From NCBI GenBank assembly GCA_017591395.1, contig WEDG01002483.1, forward strand, positions 1-64,000: a stretch of DNA of 64,000 nucleotides, in the 5' to 3' direction. The position numbers and the translations under genes are program-made. How positions within the stretch are numbered: position 1 is the first letter of the stretch; every line of letters starts with the position of its first letter. Below are positions 22,821 through 34,024 of the stretch, piece after piece. Source of the DNA: Schistocephalus solidus (taxonomy: Eukaryota > Platyhelminthes > Cestoda > Diphyllobothriidea > Diphyllobothriidae). The notes under the pieces were generated by a model. That model searched no databases, was not told where the DNA came from, and was given only the letters and a program-made list of their open reading frames with translations.

Positions 22821-24090
22821 TTAGAAATCACCTGAGACGACACAACAGTCCTGGACGTGAAGTATGCGGAATCTTAGTACCAGGTCCCCCCAAAGCTGTC
22901 TATAGCGCAAGGGAAAGAGATTAAGATAAGACAGCCGTGTTTCATAAGGCTGTGAGCTATGTCCAAGGACAAGTTTTGTTGCTCGCCTTTGGACCTTTTC
23001 GAGGACGTTGATATCCATCGCCGCCCAGGGTCTCCAAGCTTGGATAGCTGACTCCGACTGTGGCCGCACGAATTTTCCGAAGACTTTAGCGAAGCAGTTG
23101 GAAGTGAAGGCTGCGAAAGCTCGTTTAACGAGGTATAGAATCGACATGGCTGACCTCGCTACTTTTGCGCAATGTAGGGAGGGTTTAAGCGAGGGCGTGA
23201 TCCAGACTCCCAGGTCCTTTTGGGCATCCACTTCTTTCAATGGAAGGCCATTCAGACTGTGAACCGTACGGTTCGAAGGATTGCTTTTCCCGACCCGTAT
23301 GATGTTGCACTTGCTATCATTAAACGGCATGAGCCAGTCATTTGACCATTTCTGGAGTGGATGTAAGTTTGCCTGCAATTTCTCTTCGTCAGCCGCAGTT
23401 TGAATGGCGCGCCAAAGTGTGAGATCATCGGCACACATGGCAATATCGCAGTCCAGTTCGTTGGCACAATCGTTGATGTAGACATTGAACATAAAAGGGC
23501 TGAGAACAGAGCCTTGGGGAACACCACTCTCAACCTCAACTTTGGTCGACTGTTTGTCGCTGATATGGACAGATGGTGAGCGGCCAGTTAAGAAGTCTTC
23601 TATCCATGTCAGAAGTCTACCTCTTACGCCTATGCGGTTGAGTTTATAAATAAGTTGGTAGTGCAGCACGCTATCAAAAGCCGTTTTGAAGTCGATACAG
23701 ATTGCGTGCACCGTTTTTCCTCTATCGACCGCTTCAGTTCAACGTTCTAAACAGTAGAGCAAATTTGTGACGCAGGAAACCGTGCTGGACCTCAGATAGC
23801 AGATTGTTATGTTCTACGAACTGCATTAGTTTTCGCTTAATTATTTTTTCCATTATTTTGCAGCAAACTGAAGTTTGGCTAACCGGTTGATAATTGTTTG
23901 CAGAGACCCGGTTTCCACCCTTATAAAGCGGCGTAATCCATGCTGATTTCCAGTCGGCTGGATGACTTCCGGTCTGGAAGGATATTTGGAAAAGCGTAGA
24001 GAGTGGTTTTGCCAACTCTCTCGCTAACTCTTTCAACAGCTTGGCAGTTCCTTCATCGGGACCCGGAGACTTCGATTCCTTTAACCCCAA
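22821..24090 (-). pseudogene. LINE reverse transcriptase, broken
   Basis: The N-terminal block (24090-23734) has SPGPDEGTAKLLKE, WITPLYKGG and MEKIIKRKLM, the RT0-RT2 region. The main block (23711-22821, 296 codons) has IDFKTAFDSV (motif A Asp), VPQGSVLSPF (motif B), MCADDLTLW (motif C, the A-x-D-D box with both catalytic Asp present) and KDLGVWI. It ends LSYLNLFPLRYRQLWGDLVL, typical of CR1/jockey elements. A frame break near 23711-23734 separates the blocks. The short RGHPLKLRVT tail continues past 22821 in another frame. Confidence 0.88.
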
Positions 24091-24631
24091 AATGTCCTTG
24101 AGGACAGTAGTCTCGGTGAAATGAACAGTCTAGACTATTGTATCCACTTCAAAGCCATTGATATGGTAATCGTTACTCGTTTCCTTTGTGAAAACCGACT
24201 GGAAAAATTCCGAAAGATGATCAGCCTTTGCACCGTCTTTAGTAAGGTCTATGCCCTCGGTGGTCCTCAGAAGGGATATCAGATCCTTGTTTCATGTATT
24301 ATGCATAAGGTAACCGTAAAACAGTTTCAGGTTCACGGTGGCCCGGTTCAGCAGGTCCACTTCGAAAGCCTGTCTTGTTCTAACAATAGGGCCTTTGACC
24401 CGATTTCTCTGCATTTTGTACGCATTTAGAAATGTAGGAGTTCCGTCCGTAAGCGATTTTTTCCACAATCTCCGCTGTTTGTTAACTTCGGGTTTTAAGG
24501 CCTGCGTAAGCCATCGCGGTCTGTTTGTCAACCTTTTTCTCAAAATTGGACAGTGATTTTCCATGAGCCTGTGCAGAATGTCCCGGAACGTTTCCCAGTC
24601 CTCGGTTATGTTTTCAAAGAATAAAGGTTCC

Positions 24632-25438
24632 CTACTGAGTGCGCATGAGTTCGGCCCTCATTCCACCGATATCGCCTTGCCATATATTCCTTCTGATTGT
24701 TGTGGGTCTTGCTGGTATAGAAAATAGTGAGTACTCCCATCGCAGTACCACGTGGTCACTTTTGCCTAGCGGCGGTAGACATGACACTTCATCGATGCTG
24801 TCCTGCGACTTTGTGAGAACTAGGTGCAGGCATTTGGCCTGTTGTCCTTCGCACACCCTGGTTGGAAAAGTGACGTGCTGTGTGAGACGTAGCTTTAGTG
24901 TCGTGCTCAGAAGACAACCGTCAAAGGCTAGGTCAGAACTATGTGCGCAGGTTGAGCTCCAGTCGATGTGAGGCGCATTGAAGTCACTCATGATCATGAT
25001 ATCCAACCGTGTAGCAATATTTTCAAGCTCCTCTAGCAGGTAAGCATCGGCTACGGAGTCTCTCCTCGGTGGGCGATAGACTGTCAGGACATCTAGACTT
25101 GATGTACCTGGCATTTTTACGGATAGCCATATGGCCTAGGAAGTAGACGCGAGTTTATAAGTTTTGTGTAAAACTGTAAGTTCGCTTTTCACGTATGTGA
25201 GTACGCCACCTCCTTGACGCTCTTTCCTGTCTTTTCTCAATATTTGGTAGCCAGCCATAGTTACCTCTCGGTCGTCCACGTGTTGGGACAACCAAGTTTC
25301 TGTTACGGAAATTATATCTGGAGATAGATCGCAGACAGGAATCTTAAGCTCTTCGAGCTTCGATAATATACTCTGTGTATTGGTGTACAGGAATGTTAGT
25401 TTGTGGTTTGCTCGAAAAGTGCTAACAGTCGGGCGCAA
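24632..25438 (-). pseudogene. LINE apurinic/apyrimidinic-type endonuclease, broken
   Basis: Two minus-strand ORFs (25438-25136 and 25114-24632) form an exonuclease-endonuclease-phosphatase fold. Visible motifs in order: LYTNTQSILSKLEEL (Asn at the N-terminus), SVTETWLS (catalytic Glu), MSDFNAPHIDW (Asp-x-Asn) and GKSDHVVL (the Ser/Thr-Asp-His end motif). This enzyme nicks target DNA to prime reverse transcription in LINEs. A frame break near 25115-25135 separates the halves. A second piece (24564-24292) with RPRWLTQALKPEV is the linker to the RT. Confidence 0.85.
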
Positions 25439-26578
25439 GCCCCTGTTTACTGGGCTATTTGCTTATTATTCTTTGTAGAAAACTTTCTATTTTTATTGCC
25501 AAAATCTCTTCATTTTATCTTTCGGATGGGTGGCCATGGTCTATTTTTTATCATATTTGTGTTTAGAGGATGTTTGGTAATTCATATTTTAAAAATACCT
25601 TCAAATATACCTGGCCAATCGGTTATGTTTTCTTTCAGCAGACCGTGGTAAATATAACAGCTCGGGAACCCTGGCCTATGCCACTTCTCTTTCGTAAAAA
25701 TGTTAGAAACCATAAGTTCAAGGGCACATTGCCCATCGAACCTATAGAAAGGCCTTCAGTTCCTCGTTTCAACTTTTTCACCGTTTTTTGAAATATAAGC
25801 TTCCAACACCTGTACACCTATCCCTCTCATATACTCAATAGGAAACTCATGGGCTGTAGAAGTATCCATTCAGTGCCATATTTATTGTCATTTGATCTAT
25901 TCTAAGCCTGCAACTTATGGCTGTCATTATATATCAGTTTGTATTGGACCATTTAATTCGTCATTGGAAAACTGTTGCATGTTGCGGAGAGCAGCGCATA
26001 TGTAACACGTGCAGAGGATCTATTCAATCTTACTACCCTCTCGGTCCAAATCCGTCTATGGTCTTCTTGACGTCGACTTGCTTGTGGGCAGTGTAAGCAA
26101 GGATTGGTAGCCAGTTTTGACGGGAAAAGATTACATCTTCGTCGATTGAGTTGGCTGAAATTACCGCAGTACAGTTTCTTTAGATTAAAGTGAAAGTCAC
26201 ACTGATATATTTCATGACTTATTCGGGCTGTATTAAGCCTCTGGGTGCTTGAATAATAGGCACCTACTTGCTATGGGTCAAAGGCACATTCATAGGCCAC
26301 AGAAGCCCCAATGCTAACTATCAGCACAAAGCTCGGATAAGCAACTGGTTAAGGAGCGAAGAGGGCAGAGTGCGGCCGATATTAGGATAGTAGATTCCTT
26401 GTATAATGAAATGTTGACCTAAATTCTTAAATCTAATTTCAAATCAACAAAACACTTAAGTAGGACTGTTATATTGGCTTTGTTGCTGTCTAATTCAATG
26501 ACATTTTAGTCACAGTAGCTTGCCGAATTTTAACGAAATTCTTTCTGAACGCCTGCGAAAAGAAAGATCGGTAAAAAG

Positions 26579-27176
26579 GGCTACTTCAGTAGTATGTATT
26601 TTTCTTACTGATTATCACTGTCATCATAAATTCCAACATATTTCATAGAAAGCAAGCTAAAAATCGTTTTTTTACTCGTTTGGTAGGATATTGTCTCATC
26701 CTCAAATTTTATAATTGAAATTTGTAATTTCAAGTTTAAAAAATGTTTCTTATTTGCTAATAATTTTGAACAGTACAGGCCATTACGCTTGCATCCAAGG
26801 TTCACAAAGTACATGTGCATGCATTCTGTGTAAGAAAAATCACGCATTTCTCTACGCCATTAGGAATAGGTCAAACATTTCTCGTAACATTTCCCAAAAT
26901 ACGTGAGCTATATTGTAGACATTATAGGCATTATTTAAAAATCATCGGATACGATATATTAAGAATGAACATTTTACTGTCATGGAAAATCTCTTAAATA
27001 TAAACTTTTTTAAACCTGAAGTTACCATTTCTTCAAGTAAAAACATTGAAGATGATGCATTTTCCTACCAAGCGAGTATACGAAGGAATATTTTTGTGAA
27101 TGTTTTCTATGATTTATATTTGGATTTATAAGGACAGTGACAAGCAGTGAGAAAAATGAATACTACTGAAGTAGCC
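26579..27176. mobile_element. Foldback/MITE-like element with ~200-bp inverted repeats
   Basis: The left end GGCTACTTCAGTAGTA (26579) is the reverse complement of the right end, which finishes GAAGTAGCC at 27176. Similarity continues inward: left ATTTTTCTTACTG...TCACTGTC and TTTGGTAGGATA match the reverse complement of right-end sequence (AGTGAGAAAAAT, GACAGTGA, TATACTCGCTTGG side). I estimate about 200 bp of imperfect inverted repeat, with weaker similarity about 20 bp beyond each end. No transposase ORF lies inside, so it is non-autonomous. No clear target-site duplication was identified. Confidence 0.7.
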
Positions 27177-28183
27177 ATTTCTTACAGAGCCTGCATTTTC
27201 AGGTGGTGAGTAAGAAGCTCGTTCAAAAGATCGCATCCTACTGTGACTGAAATGTAATTGAAATAGGCGGCAACATATCCAATATAACGACCCTTCTTAA
27301 CTAATTTTTTTCGAATTGAAAATACATTTCAGTATGAAGTTCAACATTTCATGAGATTGGGAATCTGCAGTAGTTTGTCATGAAAACTCAAGGCAGTATT
27401 CACAATGCACAATTTGATATTCTCCAAGATATCGCAATGCATCAAATGTCGCTGGTCGAAGTGTGTATTACTGAAGAGGTAGTGAGGTCTTCCTTTAGGA
27501 GCATGGGTAAGACTACATCGTCTCTTTGCTACAGTATTCGTAATGGCATTACTATGTCTCTTCTTTTCCTCGGGCACAAACATAAATATCCCCTACCAAA
27601 CTATTCCGCAAGTCTAAACGTAACAGGCAATAGGGGCTTTAGGAGAGGAAACGTGTTGTTCATAAATGTTCGTACCTGCCCTACGTTTTCGTTTTTATTC
27701 GTCAAAGAGCCTTTTGTAAAAAGATATTTGCAGAGACGGGTGGCATAGTCATTTGCGCCAAACATTCTCTCTTTGAATTCTGATGGCTATAGAGGTAACG
27801 GGCAAGTTACGTATGTCACATGCATACGAACTCTTTAATTTTGTCATGCACTGCGCTCACTCTATTTCTAGTCGTTTCAAATTTGTTAAGATGATCATGG
27901 AGATGGGAAATGCGAGTAGGGTAGATGTTTCTATAGAGAAACCCACGCGTAGGTCATTCTGCGCTCACGGAACAGGGGTGGCATCGACTCTTACGGCACC
28001 CAACTTATCATGATAGCAGTAATAGCATCACGAGTGGTAGTTCTATCACTAGCAGTCGCCAGCCAAACAAACGTTTATCATTTTTTAGGCCAGTCTACTA
28101 AGAGATTATCTTCTACGTAAGCTGAATGTATATTGATGCAGTGTGCTATAATTTACTGCCATTTTTTCTCCATTTTTGTCCAG

Positions 28184-28355
28184 CATATTGGCTTCTTTCA
28201 ACTTACCTGAATCACAGTTATCTGAGGAGGAACTGCTTTCGGAATTGTCAAAAGTGGCATCGACCGTTCGGAAGAGCGGTGGCGTTACCGGCTTAAAGGA
28301 CTCGATGAGGCGCCTAACTTCTCTGTCTTCTGAGTGCATTGGAATCCATAACCAC
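28184..28355 (+). CDS. ALIX-like gene, exon 8 (V domain)
   Basis: Residues about 388-445. Acceptor CATTTTTGTCCAG|C; the first base completes a His codon from exon 7. The product reads ILASFNLPESQLSEEELLSE, then LSKVASTVRKSGG and LKDSMRRLTSLSSEC. It corresponds to the ALIX V-domain stretch 'GVLASLNLPAA ... RSVIEQGGIQTVDQLIKELPELL', with the LASxNLP core nearly identical. The V domain is a helical clamp that binds YPXnL peptides (family knowledge). Donor CAC|GTAATG, phase 0. Confidence 0.92.
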
Positions 28356-28969
28356 GTAATGATAAGTCGGTCAAGTTTGAATATTAAGTTCTAGTAGTGA
28401 ATGGTCTCCTGGTATTCCGATGAACTAATAATTCTTCGATCTTATTCTATGTTCAAGTCTTATTTCACTTTTCTGCCCAGATAATTATTTTAAAACACTA
28501 CTGTTTGCAAATATCTCTGATGATGGGTTCGAGTGAGAATCCTAAATGTCAGGCTGATAAACCTCTTGTTCCAGCAATCGCGCCTCCTTCTTCTGAGTCT
28601 GAAAATACTTGACAAAATTAGCTCCAGACTTTCAATATTCGCCTTTTTTAGTTTTTAGGCACACGAATAGGCATTTGTAAGGAGAGTAATGAGTATTCGT
28701 CTTAAAGATATGCACCCCACTTCCTCGTGTTGTTTTTTCCTGAACTATATATCTCGCATTTAAAAAAAATATTAATTACGTTCTAAAAGAGTCAACACCT
28801 AGAAATTGCATGTGTTGACCACAAGATAACAATTTTTTCAATCTTGAGATGCCATAGTGTTACATGATAACTTCGAGTGAATTTTCGGTATGCACTTCAC
28901 GAAGGCTGCAGTTGACTTTTGCCTTCCGAGTTGCATCTAGATTCTCTTAAATATTCCACATCTTTGTAG
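28356..28969 (+). other. Intron with dispersed-repeat fragment
   Basis: 614 bp. Bases about 28510-28600 (GGGTTCGAGTGAGAATCC, then CCAGCAATCG) are a diverged relative of 33500-33590. Otherwise nothing. Confidence 0.55.
28510..28605 (+). repeat. Short dispersed repeat, copy 1
   Basis: Shares the string AATCCTAAAYGTCAG and flanking order with 33500-33595, at roughly two-thirds identity by eye. Family unknown. Confidence 0.45.
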
Positions 28970-29113
28970 ATTTTACAGTTACTTCGGGAGGAAGAAGCGA
29001 TGACAAGTGAGTTTATTGAGGAATTCGGGCGACCTCCGACTGATGATGGTACATCACTACATGGTTTACATTGGCGGACTCTGCTTTCGAGATACAACGT
29101 CATGCTTAATCAG
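28970..29113 (+). CDS. ALIX-like gene, exon 9 (V domain)
   Basis: Residues about 446-493. Acceptor CATCTTTGTAG|ATT and donor CAG|GTTTTT, both phase 0. The product begins ILQLLREEEAMTSEFIEEFG and ends LLSRYNVMLNQ. It aligns with ALIX 'LRLLDEEEATDNDLRAKFKERWQR ... FRTVLDKAVQ'. The L-L-x-E-E-E-A-x-x-x-x-x-x-x-F pattern is very characteristic of the V-domain turn. The GTTTTT donor is weaker than the others, but the next in-frame stop and the phase leave little choice. Confidence 0.9.
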
Positions 29114-30497
29114 GTTTTTACTGCCACTCTTTATCTTTACCCTGCATCTAGTGTTTTATGAATTTTTAACTGTTTTTCCAAATAAGAACTCTTCTATCAT
29201 TTTCGCTTCTTAAACCAACACTGGTTGCCTTAAACTCCAGGTAGCACAGGTAGACTGCTGAACCCACTGCATTTGGGTTTCAGGTATTTGACTGCCTAAA
29301 TACGGTTTTTTGACACATTTAGATATACGAGAAAGAGTGCAAGATCCTTAACTCTAGGCTAAGAAAAAATTGCTTATTACAAACTTGGTTTGAAAATTCT
29401 GAAAATGTTAGTCAAGCAGTTTAGTCAATCAAAACTAAAGTGACCGTGGCTGGTTTATTTTCCTTATTCTATTGGACATATCCCAGAAATTACAGATGCC
29501 ACCAGTAATCCCACATGACTATTGATTTGTTTACTATATAACTGACTGAAGGAACTCCGAAGTTGACACCCAAGGTAATGCAGTGTTTGTAGGTTGTCCC
29601 ACTGTCAAGACACAGAGACGTAGGTCGCTCCCAGAGGGGTCGACAATTGAATTTTCACCAATCTGTGATTCCCTGTTTGTAAGTTCCTGTTAAAAAATAC
29701 AACCCAGACCATTTGGCCAGACCATTTGAAATCCCATTTGCACTTTCCTATGCCTAAGCCACAGTGGAAGGCTGCAAACATCTATTCGTCTTTAAAGATA
29801 AGTTCTGCCCTAAAACAATTTGTCCTTCCATGTTTGGCTCCTTGCGGGCTACTGCACAATACTCAGTATGCGATTCACTTCTCAATCTCTTTGATGCATG
29901 TTTCAAATATCTTGTGTCTGGCTTAGTGAATTTCTTGTAAGATGAACTTCTTTCTTTATGCTAGTTCATTCGTTTAAAAAAGAAGACCTCAAATTGCACT
30001 ATTACCTTTGTACATGGTTATACAGTCAGCTATCTTCTGGACAGAGAACAAGTGTGAAACAAATCACATCTTCTCGCAAATACCATCTGCCTTGAGCCCG
30101 CATACCCTAGGCATCATTAACTACTTATGCCTGAAAGTTTTTATTGGATATCTTTTATGTTGACCTAATTTATCTGCGATTTTTGTGAAATGACACAGAA
30201 GCAGTCGGATTTTCAGTTCTTTATATGTTCCAGCAATAGTATTATGAACATCAACTAAACAATAACGAATAGTCCTATTTCGAACGGAAGTTCAAAGGTT
30301 AAATTAATGAAACAAAGGAAGGTCGATTTTCCGCCAGCACTGGCATGATTACAAAACCAAATACATTACGTAGATTTAATAGGTGGTTTACCTCTGAACT
30401 GCCATTCTATTTACTCTCTCCACTTTTACCAATAAGCTTGATTTTCCGTAATGCTTTCCAGTTTTAATGTACCTCGTCTTTTTTGCACCTCTGCCAG
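29114..30497 (+). other. Intron, nothing recognised
   Basis: 1.38 kb, AT-rich. The ORF at 29726-29926 shows no family resemblance. No repeat recognised. Confidence 0.6.
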
Positions 30498-30726
30498 GCC
30501 AACAGCACGGACCAGTTTTTACGGGATGTCCTCGGTGAAAATCTCAAAAGCTTTGAAATACTGAGTCTTCCCACTGCAGAATTTGATAATCTTATTAAAC
30601 AATTAATCGAGAAAACGAATTCACAGTCGCGAATCCGCAATCCAACTGTGACGCAAATGTATGCCGATATCGGTCGTCTGAAACTCAAACGCCGAAATTT
30701 CGAGCTAGACTTTCAAAATAAGTTTA
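30498..30726 (+). CDS. ALIX-like gene, exon 10 (V domain)
   Basis: Residues about 494-569. Acceptor CACCTCTGCCAG|GCC phase 0. The product reads ANSTDQFLRDVLGENLKSFE, then LPTAEFDNLIKQLIEKTNSQ and RRNFELDFQNKF. It takes the place of the ALIX V-domain helices from 'HRDTIVLLCKPEPELNAAIPS' to 'EREGLENDLKSVNFD'. The best donor is TTTA|GTAAGA at 30727, which leaves phase 1, while the next clear coding block starts in phase 0. A micro-exon, an unusual donor or a sequence error must account for the mismatch. Confidence 0.83.
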
Positions 30727-30802
30727 GTAAGACAAACAACCAGATGTTCATTGCCATTTGTTTTCTCATTCGCTTTTGCATTGTAAAAATTTTAATTTCC
30801 AG

Positions 30803-30820
30803 TCTATTTCTACTAAAATA
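30803..30820 (+). CDS. Candidate 18-nt micro-exon of the ALIX-like gene
   Basis: A strong acceptor (TTTTAATTTCCAG) and a near-perfect donor (GTAAGT) flank 18 bases encoding SISTKI. It joins in frame to the next exon (ASIETKV). It does not by itself resolve the phase left by the donor at 30727: joined after that donor, the frame shifts and meets a stop. It is either used with an exon 10 end I have not identified or is a chance pair of sites. Confidence 0.3.
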
Positions 30821-30859
30821 GTAAGTTGAATGTCCCCTTGTCAAACAAAATCTCTACAG

Positions 30860-31183
30860 GCATCAATTGAGACAAAGGTTTCCCTTTCAGACGAAAAAAT
30901 GACTGAATTTCTAAAGTCGAATGCGAATACTCGCACCTTTATCAACGAACAACTTGAAAGGCTATCTATCTTCGTTCGACAATGTACAGACTGTCAAAAG
31001 ATTTTGTTGAACAAGCTTGAACAATTGCCAGTTACAGTGCGCGGGAATGCAGACGTAGAGGAACCGCAACTCTCCGACTTGCTCTTTGCCGCCGAAACAT
31101 ATGAGCAGTTACGGTCCGATGTCAAGCAAGGCAGTATGTTTTATGGATTAGTGTTAAGGATCCTTACATACTTCTCCCTAACC
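30860..31183 (+). CDS. ALIX-like gene, exon 11 (V domain, peptide-binding arm)
   Basis: 108 codons. Acceptor ATCTCTACAG|GCA phase 0, donor ACC|GTAAGT phase 0. The product begins ASIETKVSLSDEKMTEFLKS, contains LERLSIFVRQCTDCQKILLN and ends LRSDVKQGSMFYGLVLRILT plus YFSLT. This follows ALIX 'LLKNIQVSHQEFSKMKQ ... NLKEGTKFYNELTEILVRF'. The Phe in MFYG matches the Phe (human F676, from memory of the family) that contacts the Leu of YPXnL ligands, so the ligand pocket appears kept. The ATG at 30830 is intronic. Confidence 0.9.
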
Positions 31184-33172
31184 GTAAGTTCCTCTCATAA
31201 ACAGTTGCGTTAATCTACTTTGCCTCTCAAATTACTTTTGGAGTAGCTGTGGTAGCAGCGATATTAACGATATAATGCAGCTCTCTGCTTGGGTGTTACG
31301 CGGGAGGGTTTTGTGGACATTTTCCCTTCGGACAGCTCCATAGCTGTGAAAGCAGATACGCGCAGTGGAAGCACAGGATGTGCCATTTCTAGGCAGTGGT
31401 AGGTTTTCTTCTTGATGTGTTTCATGTTGTGCCCCTAAAAGGGACAACGCGGTAGGTACGTGGAACTAACACGGTGTCCAGATCAGGCCATGGCTCGCGT
31501 TGTTTGGATGCAAGACCACAAGCATTATCACACATGGGGAGTGTTAGGGCGCACCTCGGCGTATGCTCGTGGCGCGCCAGCCACTTGCGTCTGATCCAGC
31601 TTCTGGCCTTCTTCACTATTTGGATTGATGAGAGAAGGGAGAGTTTACTTGCCCCAGTCCACTATGACTATGAATTATTTCAAGTGCAATTCAGCTTCCC
31701 TGCGATCACCCGGTTGTGGGGCACATGATGGACCCTGTTGTGGACAAAGTTCAAATTGCCAAGAGATATAAGGCCGGAGAATCATAGCCAAAGTGCTCTT
31801 GACCTCCATCCCTGTTATATTTTGCTGTAATTTCCACATCGTTGAATTTGAGTTGTTGCGGGATAGCATCCGTCATGAATGGTTGAATCAGTTGTCTTCC
31901 ACAGCGTATGATAGGCGTTTTGCTAGACGTCCATTTAGCACCCAATTGCCTGACAACCTACCCACAATAGTGAATATGATACGTGTAGTCTGAAAAGATC
32001 TCACTTCACTTAGAGAAGATGCTTAATTCAGAAAAATAATTAACAGATTGTGTGAGCTTCCGATAACATGCTGCCGGAAATACAGAAGTATTCGGACATT
32101 TATTGCACAATATAATCCTAACTTGTGTGATCGAAATTTCTCGGCATATTAGCACAAGTTTCTGCTTTGATTCTCACTAATTGTTTAGCCCGTTTAGAGC
32201 CCAGCATCGATTAAGTGTACGTAAGTAATATTGGAGATACGGTTCCTCGGTACCAAGTCAAGCAAAGAGACGTTCGCGGAAGCTAGTATATCTGTGTTCT
32301 TACCTTACTGTGGTTCCTATGCCACTCTTGTGTACACGGGAGCCAAGCCGTCCGTTCTCTGATTAAAACCTCGTTCCGTGGGTGGGGACCAGTTCTTTTT
32401 TGACAAACACAAATGGGCTATTTAGCTTTGTCACCTCCTGCGTGTGAATCCGTCTCCTGTCGTATTACTTCTGTCCTCTCAGCGGGTACACTTTGGAGGT
32501 TGAGGAGAGGGTGCGGCAGACGCTGCGCAAACCTGCTATTACCATAAATTAGTTTACTTGCAAGTCACCGTCTCTGCGCCCGCAATGCTGCGGGCACAGG
32601 GATGTCTTCGAGTAATGTGACGACCAAACTTACATGTGTATGCTGGCGGTCAGAAAAACGAGGGCGAATCACATGTCATAAGTTAACTGGTCTGAAATTA
32701 TATTCTTATTCTGAGGTAGCAACCTGTTCTACGCATACAGAACCTACTAGTATTTGGTCATCAGAATCAGAGGAGGGGTAAAAGGCCTGGTTGCCAGACG
32801 ATCTCTCATTTTACAACCATCAAACGTGCTTGTATACTACTCGGCTCTGCTAAACTACTTGAAGAGAAACATTTAAGGCGCGAGGCCTACGAGACTGTCA
32901 AAATTTGAATGTACATCTCAGAATAAAACGGGTATCCGATCCGCATAAAAATATGGGCATTGGCGATCTACGCATCCATCAAAATACTCATTCGCTCCTT
33001 GCACTCCATAATGAAAATTGCGTACATGAGTCTCAGATCCCTACAGATGGATCAACATTATGTCTATACTCTTCGCTGCTTATAAAATTATTGAGTGTAT
33101 TACTCTGTCGTACCGTTCGTTGCTGCTGTTATTACACTGAGTGTGCATGCAAATATTTTTTTTTCAAAAAAG
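31184..33172 (+). other. Intron with GC-richer dispersed repeats
   Basis: 2.0 kb. Stretches at about 31300-31740 and 32350-32620 are more GC-rich and share blocks with 38890-39640: CGCGCCAGCCAC, GAGAGGGTGCGGCAG versus GAGAGAGTGCGGTAG, and GCAAGTCACCGTC. They are relics of a dispersed repeat family. ORFs there are not supported as genes. Confidence 0.5.
32350..32620 (+). repeat. Dispersed repeat fragment related to 39400-39610
   Basis: GAGGAGAGGGTGCGGCAG, GCGCAA, a TTA-rich gap, then GCAAGTCACCGTCTCTGC mirrors the order GAGGAGAGAGTGCGGTAG, GCGCAA, GCAAGTCACCGTCCCTGC at about 39512-39592. Family unknown. Confidence 0.55.
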
Positions 33173-33284
33173 CTCACAAAAATCAAAGAGAGCAGAGAAG
33201 AAAACGTTGAAACCGCTGCTATCTCAGCCTTCGTAAACCTGATCGATGAGATGCTCATGGAAAACCCGGATAATTCACAAGCAG
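33173..33284 (+). CDS. ALIX-like gene, likely last recognisable exon
   Basis: Acceptor TTTTTTTTTCAAAAAAG|CTC phase 0, agreeing with the previous exon. The product reads LTKIKESREENVETAAISAF, then VNLIDEMLMENPDNSQA. It is a charged helix in the place where ALIX ends its V domain ('ARKTERDELLKDLQQSI'). A donor GCAG|GTACAC at 33285 would leave phase 1. If it is not used, the frame stays open to TAA at 33379 (ending SSYATLP), with AATAAA near 33715 as a possible poly(A) signal. Human ALIX has a further ~165-residue proline-rich tail; none was found downstream. Confidence 0.55.
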
Positions 33285-33499
33285 GTACACTTGCGCTTTT
33301 ATTTCATTTAAGTTTTAAAAGTTTCCAAAACATGATAATGGGTTGGCCTCTGGTTTCCTCTTACGCCACTTTACCCTAAAGACTTATTCGACATTGTGCA
33401 TTTACGATTTGATGTGAATGTTTGAATTCCAAGTACATTAATAGGAAAGAAGACTGGTATGTTACTGCTAGGTCCTGTATAAGAATTGCCCTATTTACT

Positions 33500-33595
33500 G
33501 ACGTCTCTAAAGTTGGGATCGAGCTGGAATCCTAAACGTCAGAAGAAGAAATTCCTTGTCGCAGCCATCGGGTCCACCTCTTATCAGTTACTTCC
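33500..33595 (+). repeat. Short dispersed repeat, copy 2
   Basis: Diverged partner of 28510-28605; shared order GGGATCGAG, GGAATCCTAAACGTCAG, GCAGCCATCGGG. Confidence 0.45.
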
Positions 33596-34024
33596 CGGGA
33601 CTCGCATTTTGCTTGTATCTTAAAAATAATCACCTAATCGGAACTAGTACAAGTTGTGATCGGACATGTGAATTCAATCAGGAAACAGGAGGCAAAATCA
33701 CTTTTAATACAAAATGCAAATAAATTGTTAGAATGGGGTAAATTAAGCTTATCGTTTATTTAAAAGAGTACTTTTCCTCAATTAGCTTGGTTAAGTACAC
33801 CAATAAAGCGAAATAGCGTAATAGTGCAATATTAAATACTACAAATTACGAGTTGTAACTGGCTGGAAACATTTAACACAAAGGGCTCGGTTAGATATTC
33901 CAGATAAACTTATCCCATCTCATGATGACCATTCACATTGAAGGAGAAAGTAAGAAAGGTTTATTGTTAAACTGACTTTCATGCTGGCCACGACTGAAGA
34001 TATAATTGAATTTGACAACATTTA

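Larger units (their letters stand above)
22620..25438 (-). mobile_element. CR1-like non-LTR retrotransposon, minus strand
   Basis: A 2.8 kb LINE antisense to the host gene. On the minus strand the order is endonuclease (25438-24632), linker (24564-24292), reverse transcriptase (24090-22821) and C-terminal tail to about 22620. No ORF1 was found upstream, so the copy is 5'-truncated or ORF1-less. Several frame changes split ORF2 into at least five pieces, so it cannot be active. It is the best preserved LINE of this type in the window, with a 296-codon intact RT block. Confidence 0.88.
19833..28183 (+). other. 8.4 kb intron hosting LINE and foldback elements
   Basis: Holds the rest of the duplicated segment (to 21315), a minus-strand CR1-like LINE (22620-25438) and a foldback element (26579-27176). 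ORFs at 21818-22471, 27380-27748 and 27783-28013 show no family resemblance. No other gene seen. Confidence 0.65.

Noticed and set aside
27380..28013. ORFs of 122 and 76 codons upstream of ALIX exon 8
   Set aside because: No family resemblance and not in phase with flanking exons; treated as intronic chance ORFs.
5458..33284. HD-PTP (PTPN23) instead of ALIX
   Set aside because: Both share BRO1 and V domains and one exon recalls HD-PTP, but DLSPE...LAQAEE, LASFNLP and LLREEEA are ALIX-like, and no phosphatase domain was found. HD-PTP is not fully excluded.
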